A DNA stretch of 64,000 bases from positions 1,347,235 through 1,411,234 of the forward strand of contig CAADRB010000012.1 in assembly GCA_900708905.1 (NCBI GenBank). Direction: 5' to 3'. Below the pieces are notes generated by a model. It was given only the letters and a program-made list of their open reading frames with translations. It was not told where the DNA came from and ran no database searches. This stretch comes from Hymenolepis diminuta. Lineage: Eukaryota > Platyhelminthes > Cestoda > Cyclophyllidea > Hymenolepididae. A program made the translations under genes and the position numbers. Positions 1 through 12,730 of this stretch are shown one piece after another (position 1 is the first letter of the stretch; every line of letters starts with the position of its first letter).

Positions 1-1575
1 CTTCTCCTCTCCCGATAATTTTCGGACACTGGGATTGAATCGAACACACTGACCAATTCCTACAAGGTTTCTTTTTCGCCCAGATTACCATTTCGAGAAA
101 CAGTTTAGCGATAGGGTTCTATCGACTGATGGTGGTTTTAATGACTGGCAAACTGTCTAAAGACAAACTCAGAAGCCATAGTAGGCATCGAATTTTATTC
201 GAAATAAATTATTCGAGCTAGTGCAACGAATGTATAAGCCGCAATGGTGTCTGCCCGTAATGCCTGGTGGCTGAAAGTTAGTTTTGGACATTATCTGACC
301 ACAATATTCAAACCGTTCTTAATGTCAGTGGTATTAGCACCAGCAGTCGTAGTATTTTTCACTTGAAGGTAGTCACAAAGATGCATCTTGACTGGAGTCA
401 GCCTGCTTTTTATATGGGATAGTTCACCGGTTAGCACCATCGCTCGGCCAGTCCTTGCTCTGAATTGGATGAACTTCATCCCGCGTGCCTTAGATTATCT
501 ATTGTTAGTGAACTTCCATAAGCGAGCTTGAGAAGGTGATCTCGCCACTTCTTTGATTATTGGCTTATCATGCAGCATGTCAATTTCGTAATCCAAGGCT
601 GCACGCAAATAGGTGTAGATTCTCACAATTGTGGGTAAAAAGGTGGTGGTTGAGGTTTAAAATCTCTGTCTTCATTTACCCTGTGTGGACAGGTCACTGG
701 GGGCACGATGGCCACTAAGGCTGGTAAGAGATGATGAGGACCAGTTATCACTAAGGTTGGAAAGTTATCGAAAGTTCATAAATGGCACTTTTGTGCTTAC
801 TAACATGCGTTAGTCTCATCCTCTGACCACAAAGTACGGATAGATTGAGGTGGCATGATCAACCAATCACCGCTCTAATTCTACAAGCTCTGAATGCAAT
901 GAACACAGGCACGTAGCTACAGTGTTTAAGTTTTGTGTCAGGATAATCAATTCCCGCACATTGTCTCAAAGTCGTCCATCATCCTTATCTGTGCAATGGC
1001 GCACACAGCTCCTGACAGTTAATTGGGGCAAAAATGATCAGTCTGACTATGTTTTCATCTCCAATCCTCAATATCATGAAAAGAACATGTATTCCTATAT
1101 AACTTCTTTGTTAAATTATTATTATTATTATTATTATTAAGGTGTTATTGGGTTAACTGCAATCTCTCTAATATCTCTGGGTCTAAGTCATCCGTAGTGT
1201 GGCAACAACTAGGTGGTCGATGCATCATTATATAAGTCCCAACTTTATTGGATCGAAATGAAGCACACGCTGCACACTGAGTGAGCCAATGGGGAAGTGG
1301 AACTGGGACTCAGTATTGCTATTGGCTGAATCAGGCTACATAGTCATCGGTCGCCATAACTCATGGTGGACCGGGTGGACACTATGGGGACACTATGGTC
1401 GTCTGCCCTCACCATTTGTAGCCTCTATGCTTCTCGATCCTTATTTCCATCTTCCTTATATCTTAATATCTTACTTACGAGCTAGAAATCGTAGTGCTAT
1501 GTTGAACAATAAATGGAGAAAAGGAAACGTTCTACCTCCTACGTCCATTAAGTAAGGCATCCACAGCATTTTACA
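1..1575. other. Region without a supported gene
   Basis: I see no gene that I can support here. Open frames on both strands are short and show no family motif. The stretch is richer in G and C than the spacers further on, and includes a near-perfect direct duplication of about 11 bases around 1375-1397. It may be decayed repeat DNA, but no terminal repeats or transposase motifs are visible. Confidence 0.4.
1114..1140. repeat. (TTA)n microsatellite
   Basis: About eight tandem ATT/TTA triplets. They encode a meaningless run of tyrosines in one frame, so the reading frame ending here is not a gene. Confidence 0.9.
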
Positions 1576-1871
1576 TGGGCATAGAGTACGGATCCTAGAG
1601 CGGCTCGCACTATACCGTCCTTCCTGGTGACCAGAACTATCCAGAGCGTTTGATCATCAACACCACCGAATGCGCGCCGATTGCAGTAGTTCTCCAGACC
1701 TCTGACATGACAATGGAAATTGTAATGCCAAAACCTCTCGAGCCCGTTGTGGAAAATTCCAGCGGTAATAGGAGAAAAGGAAAAGTATCCAGATGTATAA
1801 CGCGCCACCAACACATTAATAGAAATATTATTGTTTTGTCTACTATTTCTGAGAATAAAGACTACCTCTAA
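1576..1871 (+). pseudogene. Coding-like segment, unidentified; possible exon or gene remnant
   Basis: One plus-strand frame runs from about 1576 to a stop at 1869-1871, broken by a single TAG near 1594. That TAG is also a possible splice acceptor (cctag followed by AGCGGC). The translation has a protein-like composition, including the stretches YTVLPGDQNYPERL and ECAPIAVVLQTSDM, and a possible donor (GCG then gtaatagg) near 1765. AATAAA hexamers follow at about 1853 and 1891, as expected for the 3' end of a plus-strand gene converging on ACTR3. I do not recognise the family. It could be an internal exon, a 3' exon, or a dead copy. The minus strand is also open over part of the interval, so even the strand is uncertain. 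Confidence 0.3.
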
Positions 1872-2171
1872 TCCGCTTAGCCCCCTATGACAAAATAAAG
1901 GAAGGAACCAATCGAAAATTTCTTCATTTTATCTTCGCATCATCCATTAGACGCACGTATCAAAAGGTGACAAGGAGAGGGAAGTCTTTCAGAGTTGAAT
2001 TTCGCACTCTCAACTGAAGGTGTGTAAGGGAAAGGAGAGTGTAGTATCATGATCAACAGTGGTAGCTGTTAAAATTATAGACCATAAGGGAAGCGCACAG
2101 AAGGAAAAAAACGGGAGAGACGAAATAAAGTTGGGAGAGAGTAGGTGGGAGAAGACAGAGCAAAGAACCTT

Positions 2172-4169
2172 CTAGACCAAGGAACCGAAAGTTGGGTTAT
2201 GACGACAGATAGATGGTCCGTATTCTTCATATTGAGCTCGGGTATGACACGCTGTATAGAACTCGGGCTAAAAAAATAGCAACAAAACGCAATTTCAGGA
2301 ATATCAGAGGAATGGGCAAAAAGAGGCCATCAGTCTTAAAAAACCTACCGTGCTGGCTAGAAGGGAACCACCAAACCAAACTGCATAGCGTTGCATCTTA
2401 TGCGAGACTACGTTCACCTCAATTGGAGTTGGCTAAAATAAGACCAAGAAATTATCGACTCAATCTACCTTGCATACTACTGAAAAGGCAGCAGTGGATA
2501 TCAACAGCATACCCTCATTCGACCACCAGTTAACTCCTCAGTCATTTTCAATCTAGCATTGACAATGCCCTGAATATCCCGTTGAATACGTTTGTCCAGG
2601 TACTTGAACATTGAACTACCTCCAGAAAGTACGATATTCTATACATTCGGGGAACAGAGCGTGATCAAATACTCCAAAGTCGCTCAAAAGAAAGAATTGA
2701 AATCGACAAACTCACTCCATAAAGACCACGTCGAGAATCAATTGGAGAGTTCTGAATGACATCTTCCACAACCGAACTGATCGATTTTGTGTAGTCTTGA
2801 TTGACAAACTAAAAAAATTAGACAATTTTTCATTAGAGCACTCGACCAAACTACTGAAGTTGACAATTAAGTAGACGAAGACCACCTCAGGATGGAAGAA
2901 GACTTCAGGTCCCAGGAAACGCTCATAACCAACATCAATCGTGACAGGGGGATACTTAGGATGTTTTGTGACGTCTTTCACAGACAACCACTTATGTGGA
3001 TCTGAGTCGTATTTGACAAATTCTTTGTTGATGTCTTGGCAAACATAGCAGTAACTCTCTTTGATTTTCTTTGCAACTTCCATGGAAAGCTCTGGTGGAA
3101 TCCCAGTTTCTCGTTCACGGAGAAGTTGTTGAATAAATGAGGTGATATCACGACCCGCAATTGGGATGTGTTTTATGCAAGATCCCACCACGTAACCGTC
3201 GACAACAGGGATGATATGAGTAACTCCATCACCTGAATCAATAACAGTACCTGTCAAAGAGCGCTTTCCATCCTTCTTGGATCCCCAAGATGCAATCAAA
3301 GCCAGGGTCGCCTAACAATCAAGAAAAAAGTTAAATGCAATCGATTAACCATATATAATTGGAGAGATATGTATATATACCTGCATAGCAATATACAGAC
3401 CAGGGATATTAAAAGTTTCAAACATAATCTCGGCAAGATATTCACGATTCTCTGGTGTGTTTAGAGGTGGCTCAGTCTAAAAGGAGAAAAGTATTGCATT
3501 GCAAATAAGGGAAAACATGCAAGGCGACTCCGAAAAAAATGATTACCATGAGGAAGTAATGATCTTCAGGTTCAGCTCTAAGAACTTTAAAAATAACTTG
3601 TTCCGTGTAGCGCTGCATTAAATCCCAATCTTCAATAATACCATGGCGAATTGGCCACTAAATTAAACAGAAAGAGGACAAATCAGCACCACTTCCGACC
3701 GACAATAAATGGAGATATTGAAGACGGAATAATACCTTAAGAGAATAATCATTCTTTCCGTCAACTTCAATGGCTTCATCACCAATGAAGAAGTTTAGAT
3801 CATCTAAACCAGTTCCAAGACGACGGGACTCTCTGTTTCCGATTTTACCATATTCCTTTACGGCGATGCATGAAGGAATAATACACTGAGGCTGAACATT
3901 GCCAGCATAGCCAATCTTAGAATAACTAAAATAAAGAAATGACTATTATTTTTAGAAAATTGAGACTACATGCTAGAATCTATTATTGGAAACTCATTTA
4001 TAAACCCAAAAATTCCACTGGGGCACAGTAATTGATTTTATCCTTATAAATCATAAAAATGAATGAAAACGATTATAAATGTAAATGTCTAAATGTGTTT
4101 TAATATTGTAAATTCCTTGTATTACCCTGTTCCATTGTCGATAACTACAGCAGGAAGTCTACTTGACAT
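2172..4169 (-). CDS. ACTR3: Actin-related protein 3 (Arp2/3 complex subunit)
   Basis: Nine coding exons: 4126-4169, 3736-3925, 3547-3657, 3381-3476, 2886-3311, 2716-2808, 2513-2638, 2349-2432 and 2172-2267. They join in frame to a 421-residue protein; the human protein has 418. All introns are GT-AG; seven are 69-81 nt and the first is 200 nt. The actin fold is intact: first phosphate loop [13 protein letters not shown] (residues 11-23), IIPSCIA, FFIGDEA, second phosphate loop DSGDGVTH (172-179), then [27 protein letters not shown], the nucleotide-pocket LSGGSSMF near 324, and a C-terminus [10 protein letters not shown]...SICRHNP typical of Arp3. Arp3 pairs with Arp2 as the pseudo-dimer that starts branched actin filaments in the cytoplasm. 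Cys of the human DCGTG loop is Asn here. The start codon is the only ATG giving the conserved N-terminus. Nothing suggests a pseudogene. Confidence 0.97.
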
Positions 4170-7142
4170 CTTCCAGAGTTTTCAACGGACCACCGATTAC
4201 TGAACCCAATAAAACAAACTATCATTATGCTGTCTTTGATCGATGTTCTTTAAAGTTAAAAGACTTACTAAAGTTTGCTGCTATAGTTGACCTTTGAATA
4301 TTATTTTACAAAGGTTTCTTTTTTTGCCATGTTTGTGAACATGTATCTTGCTGTCTATTTAAAACTGTATTATAATTTTGAAACCTCAAAAATTATATCA
4401 ACTGAACAAAAGAACAAATTCATTGCAGGTTTGAAGTCAATTTAATATTTGGCCTTTGTTAAATTGGTTGTCTTTTTTATTCAAGCTCTCACATTTAAAT
4501 TTCTACGCATTGAAGTCTCATATTCTTCCACACAATGTGCTTTAACAAACTTTTTAAAAACTATATACCTTATCCTGGTTTATTTTTCTCTAAGTTAAAG
4601 GCCAACTTTGTTTATATTCTTAGTAAACGCTTTCTTTAATTTATGACTCCCAAGCTGTTTCATGAAATCGTTTTCCCAACCAAATCTTGAATTGAGTAGC
4701 AACATCATAAAACGTACATTTGCCTATATTTGCCATGATTTCCCAGACAGTTTGTTACATACAACAATACAAGTGTTTGATGAGGTAAACCCAAGGTAAT
4801 TGGAATTTAGTGCGAGTTTTGATTTCATTTAACACCGATATCCTTCTGTGGTTATCTTGGGGCAGTGCGATTGATATTTTTGAACTCCACATCCTGTAGT
4901 TAATGCTGTAGAGTTGGCACTTATGCTTAACTGTATGTGCAATGGAAAGACTCGTATATATATGTATATACATATTTATACAACATATATTATGCATATA
5001 TATGTATAAAGAGAGGGGGAGAGAGAGTGAATCAACTTAAAGTTGGCCTCGTTGCCATATATTTATAAATTTAAATCATACTTTCTAATTGCACAAATTA
5101 AGAAATATTTTTGAATAAAATTGGCATCATTTGCACATGATTGACAGTATCTGAGATAGTTGAGCCAATTTCTTAAATGGCTTTTTACATCTATAATCCC
5201 ATTACTTAGCCTGAACCAAATACGTGTATCTCATATTTTATATAAATCAAGACATTTCTCATTTGGATAGCGACTCCTGCTGATGGTTAGAATATCCACG
5301 ATAATAAACTGCGAACTGAAAACCAGTGGTGGCTAGATTCATTCCGAGGGCCACTTAAAAGTAATTTACTATTACCCAAGTTCGATGCTGCCAGAAGCTG
5401 AATGTTTATTCAGATATGTTTACTACACGTGTTAAGAGCACATACAATTAAAGGTATTATCATAAAACGTGAGGGTTGAAAACTGTCTGCCATATATATG
5501 ATTAGAGTTAGCGATTATCAATTTGTCCATCCTTTGCTTTGCCGTCTGTTTTGATATTAACACGTAATAATTTTCTGTTAGGATATTAGCTAATTAAATT
5601 AACAAATTGTATTGCTAAATGTTGCAAGCTATGACAAATCATTAATACTGGAATTATTATGAATATCCAGTTAGAATTATTCTACAGTACTGAAACATTA
5701 CAATTTTCACGAAAATGCTATGTTCTTATGATTATTGATAAAAGTTAATATGATCTGTTCTTCTAGGTGGATAACCCGACTGCTACAACCAGCAGATGTC
5801 TATCATCACTTAGCGATTAGAAATGATTGACTGGCAATAAGATCACTAATGTCCACAGGCGGTCCCGCTGTTTGTTGGTGTGTCTGTATATAGATACCTA
5901 AACGGGTGTCTATCACCACGCCAAGATTCCGATAGCGAGACATGACCGACGTCCAACGAAGAAATTTTTTATATAAACCTAATTTACTAATTAATAAATT
6001 GAGGGTGGCTTGTCTGCCACCTCCAAACTGATCTTACGACATGAGTGACTTGACTTATTCCATCTATTCGATCGATGTGACCCTAACGTTACACCGACGC
6101 TGTTATAATCTGCTCTTCTCTGTAGAATGGTGTAACCGACTCTTAAATTTACTTAGAAATTGCACTAGTTAAAGGTACAATCCGATAACACCACGATTTA
6201 AACGACTACGTCAAAATAAGACACACGTTTTCTTATCGATTGGCCGATTGATATTGTGCACCATTTACAACCGTAGTGTAAAAAAATTCGTTTGAACAAA
6301 CGGGAACTAAAAAAAGCAGGAATTAAAAAGTGATGATCATACATAAGATAGAGTCTTACATATAAGGATCATTTTGAGAAAAATATTGCACTCTTCAATA
6401 TGGCAGTTTCAATTGGTGCTGGGTTATGAAAGGAAATTTATTGAAATTTTATATTCCATAACTCCTTTGTTCGTCTTATAGTACTAAATTACATCTTGGC
6501 TTTTAAACTTCAGAAATTGCGGAATGCACACATAGTTTCGAATGAGGAATGGACGTAATAAAAATACGTGAAAATGTAAATTAATTAATACTCTACGAAA
6601 CGATCTATCAATAATGGCGTTAGGATCAAAATATCTATAACTAAACATAAATGTGCTTTAGTCATTATTTATAACAACTAATTTATTGATTAGATAAAAG
6701 AGAGCGAATCCCCCTCGGCAAGAAATTTTTTCCGTGTTATTTATACTTTTTCGATATGTACAATCGCAACTGAACGGCTATTTTAATACACGATCAGCTT
6801 GAGACATATACTCGGGGTATAACTGCGTTTATTGCCATAACTTTTTCTAAAAGATGTGCAAATTTATTTACATTTGACCCATATTCTTGTGATATGGGAA
6901 AATATTAATTCAAAAGACAAAAATTGTTGAAGATGTTACACTGATTTATATAATGTGAGGATTCAAAATAAAATTAAACCTATCTTATACTTATGAATTC
7001 AGCATAATTTATCAACTGAAATAAATTTATTTTTCTTTATTCAATATTTTTATTTGTCATTATATATTATATTAGTGCGACTACATGTTGACGTAGAATT
7101 TGTTTAACCGCTTAACTTACAGAGTACGTCGTAAATACCACA
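4170..7142. other. Intergenic spacer between divergent ACTR3 and PEPCK
   Basis: AT-rich, with stops in all frames. It contains an AT-alternating stretch at about 4954-5010 followed by a short GA-rich run, and the dispersed repeat at 5781-6081. It must hold the ACTR3 promoter and upstream PEPCK regulatory DNA, but no site is recognisable apart from the PEPCK TATA box. Confidence 0.7.
5781..6081 (+). repeat. Dispersed repeat, copy A (solo-LTR-like)
   Basis: About 300 bases closely similar (roughly 80% by eye) to the reverse complement of 40709-41016. The shared core includes CCAGCAGATGTCTA, GATTAGAAATGATTGACTGG, GTCCACAGGCGGTCCCGCTG and a TATA-like box (TATATAAACC) followed within about 25 bases by AATAAA. 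A TATA box and polyadenylation signal this close together resemble an LTR or a terminal-repeat miniature retroelement. No protein coding or target-site duplication was identified. Confidence 0.7.
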
Positions 7143-7150
7143 TATATAAG
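7143..7150 (+). promoter_or_regulatory. TATA box of PEPCK
   Basis: TATATAAG lies 52 bases upstream of the PEPCK start codon. A start site about 30 bases downstream would fall in the pyrimidine-rich ctctactgtctc, giving a 5' leader of only about 30 bases. This is inferred from position and match; no transcript evidence is available. Confidence 0.5.
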
Positions 7151-7201
7151 TGGTGTTAATAATTAACTCTCTACTGTCTCTTGTTTCTCGCTATCAATAT
7201 C

Positions 7202-9195
7202 ATGGTTCTCTGGAAGGAAGCTAAGGAAGAATCAAAGTCTCCTTTTGTTAAAGGAAAGCTCTCCGATCTTCCTAAATGCTCTCAAGACTTTGTCGCTCAC
7301 TGGGTAAATATAGTTGACTTATTTTTTATTCACTTAATTATTTAAGATTAATGTTTGCAAACCAAAAGATGTATATATTTGCGATGGTAGCAAAGCGGAA
7401 GCTGATAAGATGATTGAAGACCTTATTGCTGCTGGACAACTTCGCAAACTGAAGCACTATGAAAACAACTATCTTTGTTGCACCGATCCCAGTGATGTCG
7501 CTCGTGTCGAATCAAAGACCTTCATTTGTACTCCTAATCAATATGATACCGTACCGCACGTTGCTCCTGGTGTCAAGGGTATTCTTGGCCAGTGGATCTC
7601 TCCTGATGGCCTTGACGCCGCTTGCAAAGAGCGTTTCCCCAGTTGCATGAATGGTCGTACCATGTATGTCATTCCATTCTCTATGGGTCCTATTGGATCC
7701 CCACTGTCTAAGTATGGCATTCAATTGACCGATTCTCAATACGTCGTGCTCTGTATGCGTATTATGACCCGTATGTCACCAGAGGTCCTTAAGCAAATTG
7801 AGAAGGATGGCACTTTCGTGCGTTGTCTCCACTCCATTGGTCTGCCTGAGCCACACACCGGTGTCAAAGTTATCAACAACTGGCCATGCAACCCCGAAAA
7901 GACTATTATTACTCACATTCCCGACTCTCGTTTGATCATGAGCTTTGGTTCTGGTTATGGTGGCAATTCCCTTCTCGGTAAGAAGTGCTTTGCTCTTCGT
8001 ATTGCCAGCCGAATTGCTTACGATGAGGGCTGGATGGCTGAGCACATGCTTATCATGTCCGTCACCAACCCTAAGGGAGTTGAGAGGTTTGTCTGCGCTG
8101 CTTTCCCTAGTGCTTGCGGTAAGACAAACATGGCTATGCTCACACCCAGTCTTCCTAACTGGAAGATCCAGTGCGTCGGTGACGACATTGCCTGGATGAG
8201 ATTCAACGACCAAGTAAGATTAACAAATAATCCTCCTTTATAATCAAATATGGATCAGGATCATTAATTTCGTTATTAATTCTTATTAGGGTGAACTCAG
8301 AGCCATCAATCCAGAAGCTGGTTTCTTTGGGGTTGCTCCTGGAACCAACCACAAGACTAACCCCAATGCTCTTGAGAGCTGCATGATGAATTCTGTCCTC
8401 ACCAATGTCGCTGAGACTGATGATGGTCGTTTCTTCTGGGAGGGTCTTGAAGATGAATACGGAGATGTTCCATGCACCACTTGGTTAGGTGAGAAGACCA
8501 CCACTTGTGCCAAAGGAACCAAACCAAAAGCTCATCCCAACTCTCGTTTCTGCTGCCCAGCGTCTCAGTGTCCCATTATCCACCCGAAATGGGAAGATCC
8601 AGCTGGTGTTCCAGTTTCTGTCTTCATGTTTGGCGGTAGGCGTCCCGAGGGTATTCCTCTTGTCTATGAGGCTCGCAGCTGGGAACATGGTGTTATGATT
8701 GGTGCTCAGGTCAAGTCCGAGGCCACTGCAGCTGCCGAATTCAAAGGTCGCCAAGTTATGCACGATCCTATGGCTATGCGTCCTTTCATGGGATACAACT
8801 TTGGCAAGTACTTGCAACACTGGCTTAATATGAACAAGCCTGGTCGTAAGATGCCAAGGATCTTTCATGTCAACTGGTTCCGTCTTACCAAAGACGGACG
8901 CTTTGCATGGCCTGGATTCGGTGACAACATCCGTGTTATTGACTGGTGCCTTCGTCGTTGCAATGGTGAAGATATTGCTGAGGATTCTCCAATTGGTCTT
9001 CTTCCTAAGAAGGGTACTCTCGATATGACTGGATTAAAGTGCGACTGGGATGCCATCTTCCATTTGGACAAGGCCTACCTGCTTGAAGATATCAATGAAA
9101 CAACTAAATTCCTCGACGACCAGGTTGGTGTTGATTTGCCACAGGCCGTCAGACACGAACTTGAAGAGCAGAAGAAGCGCATTGAGGCTATGTAA
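7202..9195 (+). CDS. PEPCK: Phosphoenolpyruvate carboxykinase (GTP)
   Basis: Three exons (7202-7303, 7347-8213, 8290-9195) with phase-0 introns of 43 and 76 nt encode 624 residues, the usual size of cytosolic GTP-PEPCK (human PCK1 has 622). Visible motifs are the substrate loop [13 protein letters not shown], the P-loop FPSACGKTN with the reactive cysteine at residue 291 and Lys293, the metal/GTP motif GDDIAWM (Asp313/Asp314), [10 protein letters not shown], the mobile lid [27 protein letters not shown], and the guanine-pocket region NWFR...GFGDNIRV. It interconverts oxaloacetate plus GTP with phosphoenolpyruvate, CO2 and GDP. In parasitic flatworms it is known to run mainly in the carboxylating direction, feeding malate dismutation. 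The N-terminus ([10 protein letters not shown]) has no obvious mitochondrial presequence, so a cytosolic location is inferred. No disruption is seen. Confidence 0.98.
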
Positions 9196-11743
9196 AGCCT
9201 ACGTTAGTGAATAAGCAATCCACTTTTTCTGTTTTGTCTATCCTCGTTTCCTTTCTTCTATTTCTCGATTAATACCTACCAATCCATTAAGCATTTCCCT
9301 TCAATGAAATTTGATACCTACTGTAGCTTGTTGCTTTAATCCCCTCCTCCTTTTAAAAATTCGGTGTGAGCGGTTTTCTTCATTTTCGTCAGTAAAACAG
9401 GCACTAGTAATGAATACTTGCGGTCTTCGCTTTTTTGAATAAGAACCTGAAAGGTCTAAATGGGTTAGGTTATTTAGCGTAGTTGAGTACAACTTTGTTT
9501 AAGCGTAGTCTGATATGAATACCTAGAGGATTAATTAATTCATCATTGTTTCTGTTTAAGTTTGAAACGTAGTTTTCCTTTTCTTGGTTTGGAATGGATC
9601 CATTTCATGCAGTTAATTAGCTCACTGGATGATTTGGAAAATCCGTTGTTTAATGAGGCAAAACTCATTTAGTATTACATTTTAGGTTGGAAATTGTAGA
9701 TTTCGATGCTGCAATATCACGATTTCTCTCGACCTCTAACAGTGGCCAATGCTAATTTGTCCTCTTTTAATGGGACCGACCAATCCACTTTGCATGTTTA
9801 AGGGTCTGGAAGGATAACAATAAATAGGTACCATATTTGTGTAAAATTTATTTGATTTTTAGACCTAAAAGACTACAAATAATACTAAACTGCTTGTTTT
9901 TATTATGAAATTTTGTCTCAAATCGGAGAAAATTAAAGTTAATACACTAGAAAAAGTATCTTTTTGCATTCAATTATTATGAATCTCACTTAAAGCATTT
10001 GATCCATTCCGTAATTTGGCTTTAAAAATTTATCATTTTTGAAGCTAGATTACCTTGATTGTTCAATTAGGATTTTTTTCGCTTTACAGTCTGGGAACCA
10101 TTTGGCATTAATTAATCTATTCTTAGGCTTTGTCAAACTACCTCCTTCTATGGACAAAAGTCAAATCGTTCTGCTATTTTGACAAACTTAAATAGTGACA
10201 AAACGCGCATTTCCACCGAATAATGAGCTCTTAGGTGAACGCTGAAGACGATTGCACTTTAATTAATTTAAACTTAGCCATTTTGGCAGAGAAGTCAAAC
10301 GATAAGGAGTAAGATCCTACCCATGAGTATCAAGAAAATGGGAAAGTTAGAATCGACTACAAAGTGATAATGTTATGAACGGACAATAATAAGTATAGGC
10401 AATTTAAAGAAAATAAAATCGCTACTTTAACATGGATACTAAATATAATTTCATTACTGATTTGAACTTAAGTGGAGTTTCATTCACATTTTCTTTGATT
10501 TTTGAATTTGAGTTACATCTTATAGCTTGTTTAACTACAAATTAATTTTAAATCACAGCATTTATCATATGTAAGATATTAACAATTGAACAGGTGGATT
10601 TTTGACTGGGATATTATCAGCGTGTCTAATATTAAACCGAAAGTAAAGGTACTCTTTCCTTACATTTTTGCAAGATTGTAAGATATATTTAATATCAAAT
10701 GATTCCTTGCACCAGTGGTGAAACGTCAGTGTACATACTCGACTAACTAGGTTTTAAGAGGCCGAAAATTTAATTTGACTGCATTTGTAAATACTGAATA
10801 GCGGGGAGGTGTCAGAATAGAATCATCTCAAATAGAACACAAAACATTATTAATACTTTCCTTCTATACTCCTTGAAAACCCTTTCTAATTTGGTTGAAA
10901 ATTACTCACCCCGCATAATGCCAAATCTTGTTTACAATTGCAGTTAAGAATTGGTAAAGTGTGTTTATTTGAACAGATAATATTAGCAAACATATGTAAA
11001 GCAGATTTCCTATTCCATGGACAAAAATCACCCAGCAAAGAAGCTTTTGTGAATATTCCCCAACTAACCAATCAACGCGCGACAAGTGGAGGTACGTGCG
11101 CATTAGCCGTTCCCTCGTGTAGCGTAAAAATCGATCGATAGATTCGCTAACGCGCCCGATTTTAAGCCTGATTCCAGCTCCAATTTGCGTGTTAGTTTAG
11201 CTGTTAATATTTACTTATTTATTTATATTCATCGGCATTGTGAGAGTTTGAACGGGAGTTATTTTAAAGGATATGCCTCTATTTAACTATCAGGTCAAAA
11301 TCATTATTCAGATTTAAAAGAACATTACATTTAAGGAGTATATTATGGAAATGCAGGTGTTTCTGAAATGCACCCTTACTAGTTTAGAACTATAAAGGTA
11401 TTCCCGTTTTCAACATGAAAATCATATTAAAGATATCACAAAAGTCTGCAATTAAGGTACACTCGTGTTTATCTTATGATTTTCACACCTATTCGAAGAA
11501 ATGTAGGGAGCACTTTTGGTGCCACCACAGAAATATTACTATCACTATTTCTATTTAACTGAGCCCCAAAGGGCTGTTATTGAACATTTGGCATTCGAAG
11601 ATTGACATATTAATATTTTGAGATAGATCGTGTTTAGAATAAAACAGGAACTGCCAGATTATATATAAAGGGCTAGAAATGTTACTAAAACCAGTAAGTG
11701 TGCTGTTAAATTTGTAAATAAAAACAAACAATTAATTAATATA
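9196..11743. other. PEPCK 3' flank and intergenic spacer
   Basis: It begins with the PEPCK 3' untranslated region. The remainder is AT-rich with only short frames in all six readings. No gene or RNA was recognised. Confidence 0.7.
9819..9824 (+). terminator. Candidate PEPCK polyadenylation signal
   Basis: This is the first canonical AATAAA on the plus strand after the PEPCK stop, about 620 bases downstream. A variant AATAAG lies close to the stop, near 9210, so the real 3' end could be nearer. Confidence 0.3.
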
Positions 11744-11775
11744 CAGAGTGCGTGAGGTATCTGAGGGCGCTTACA
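11744..11775 (+). repeat. Left terminal inverted repeat, mariner copy 1
   Basis: It starts CAGAGTGCGTGAGGTATCTG and pairs imperfectly with the reverse complement of the right end at 13071-13104. A TA dinucleotide precedes it. Confidence 0.75.
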
Positions 11776-12040
11776 TTTTGTAATTTAAACTAACCCGATA
11801 TTAATTAACGTTTCTTTTATATCAGGTGATGGCATGCCAAATACTACTATAACTAATGAAATGATAAGACACACTGTAATGGCGCCTATGAAAGCAAAAG
11901 ACAGCGATTTAGAGATGGCGAGATTTCTCAAAGTCACCAGATTTTCCGTTTGCAAAGTTAGAAAGGAGCTGCCGAACGAAAACAGTGGAGATGAATTGGC
12001 CACCACGCAGAAGAGAAAACAGCATTATCAACTCTCTGAC

Positions 12041-12164
12041 TCACTCACTCACTCACTCACTCACTCACTCACTCACTCACTCACTCACTCACNNNNNNNN
12101 NNACTCACTCACTCACTCACTCACTCACTCACTCACTCACTCACTCACTCACTCACCACTCACT
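12041..12164. repeat. (ACTC)n microsatellite inside mariner copy 1
   Basis: A tetranucleotide tandem array with ten N at 12093-12102, so its true length is unknown. It expanded inside the transposase frame, where it reads Ser-Leu-Thr-His. Copy 2 has only a few units at the same place (about 20966-21000). Confidence 0.95.
12093..12102. other. Assembly gap (10 N) in the microsatellite
   Basis: Ten ambiguous bases within the ACTC array. They mark an unresolved repeat length. Confidence 0.99.
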
Positions 12165-12730
12165 CTCTCGGAACACCCGAATTTGTGAAAAGGGTGTATG
12201 ACATATCATGGCATGACATGACATGGTGGACAAAAATCGTACGAAGTCAATGCCCCACATCATGCTAAACATCTTCAAGTGTCTGAAGGAACAATGAGGA
12301 ATGTTGTTCATCAAGACCTCAGATACAAATCCCAGGCGTTCATAGGCGAGTTCGTCAGTTTATGTGGACAAAAACAACTCAGGAGAATCGTTGAATGCGT
12401 GCCAGACGACTCCTAAAATAATTGAAGCGTTGACTTTTTTCTACAGGATCTTAGAGTCAATGCAGATGCGGATGTGGATGCAGATGCCTATGTGGAAACT
12501 CTTCAAACCATTGTTGTTGAGCCACCTTGGATAGACAGGACAGCTAATGGAAGACCCCCCCCCCCCATGTCTTCCATTAAGATTCGCCTCCATCTCATAA
12601 AGCTCTCAGAACCCAGAATTGGATGGATGGATGGATGGATAGATGGATGGCGGAGAATTTTCACTACACCAGACTTATGGCCTCCTAACTACTGCGCAAG
12701 CCTTAATCCTTTCGATTTTTACGTGTGGGA

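Noticed and set aside
922..1140. Frame ending in a tyrosine run
   Set aside because: The tail is a TTA microsatellite and the rest has no supported coding features.
7459..9071. Numerous open frames on both strands inside the PEPCK exons
   Set aside because: They overlap the proven PEPCK frame, have no homology of their own, and arise from its codon composition.
12041..12164. Direct-repeat array as a CRISPR-like locus
   Set aside because: It is a four-base microsatellite without spacers, in an animal genome.
11985..12268. Reading frames rich in Ser-Leu-Thr-His
   Set aside because: They are the translation of the ACTC microsatellite within a dead transposon.
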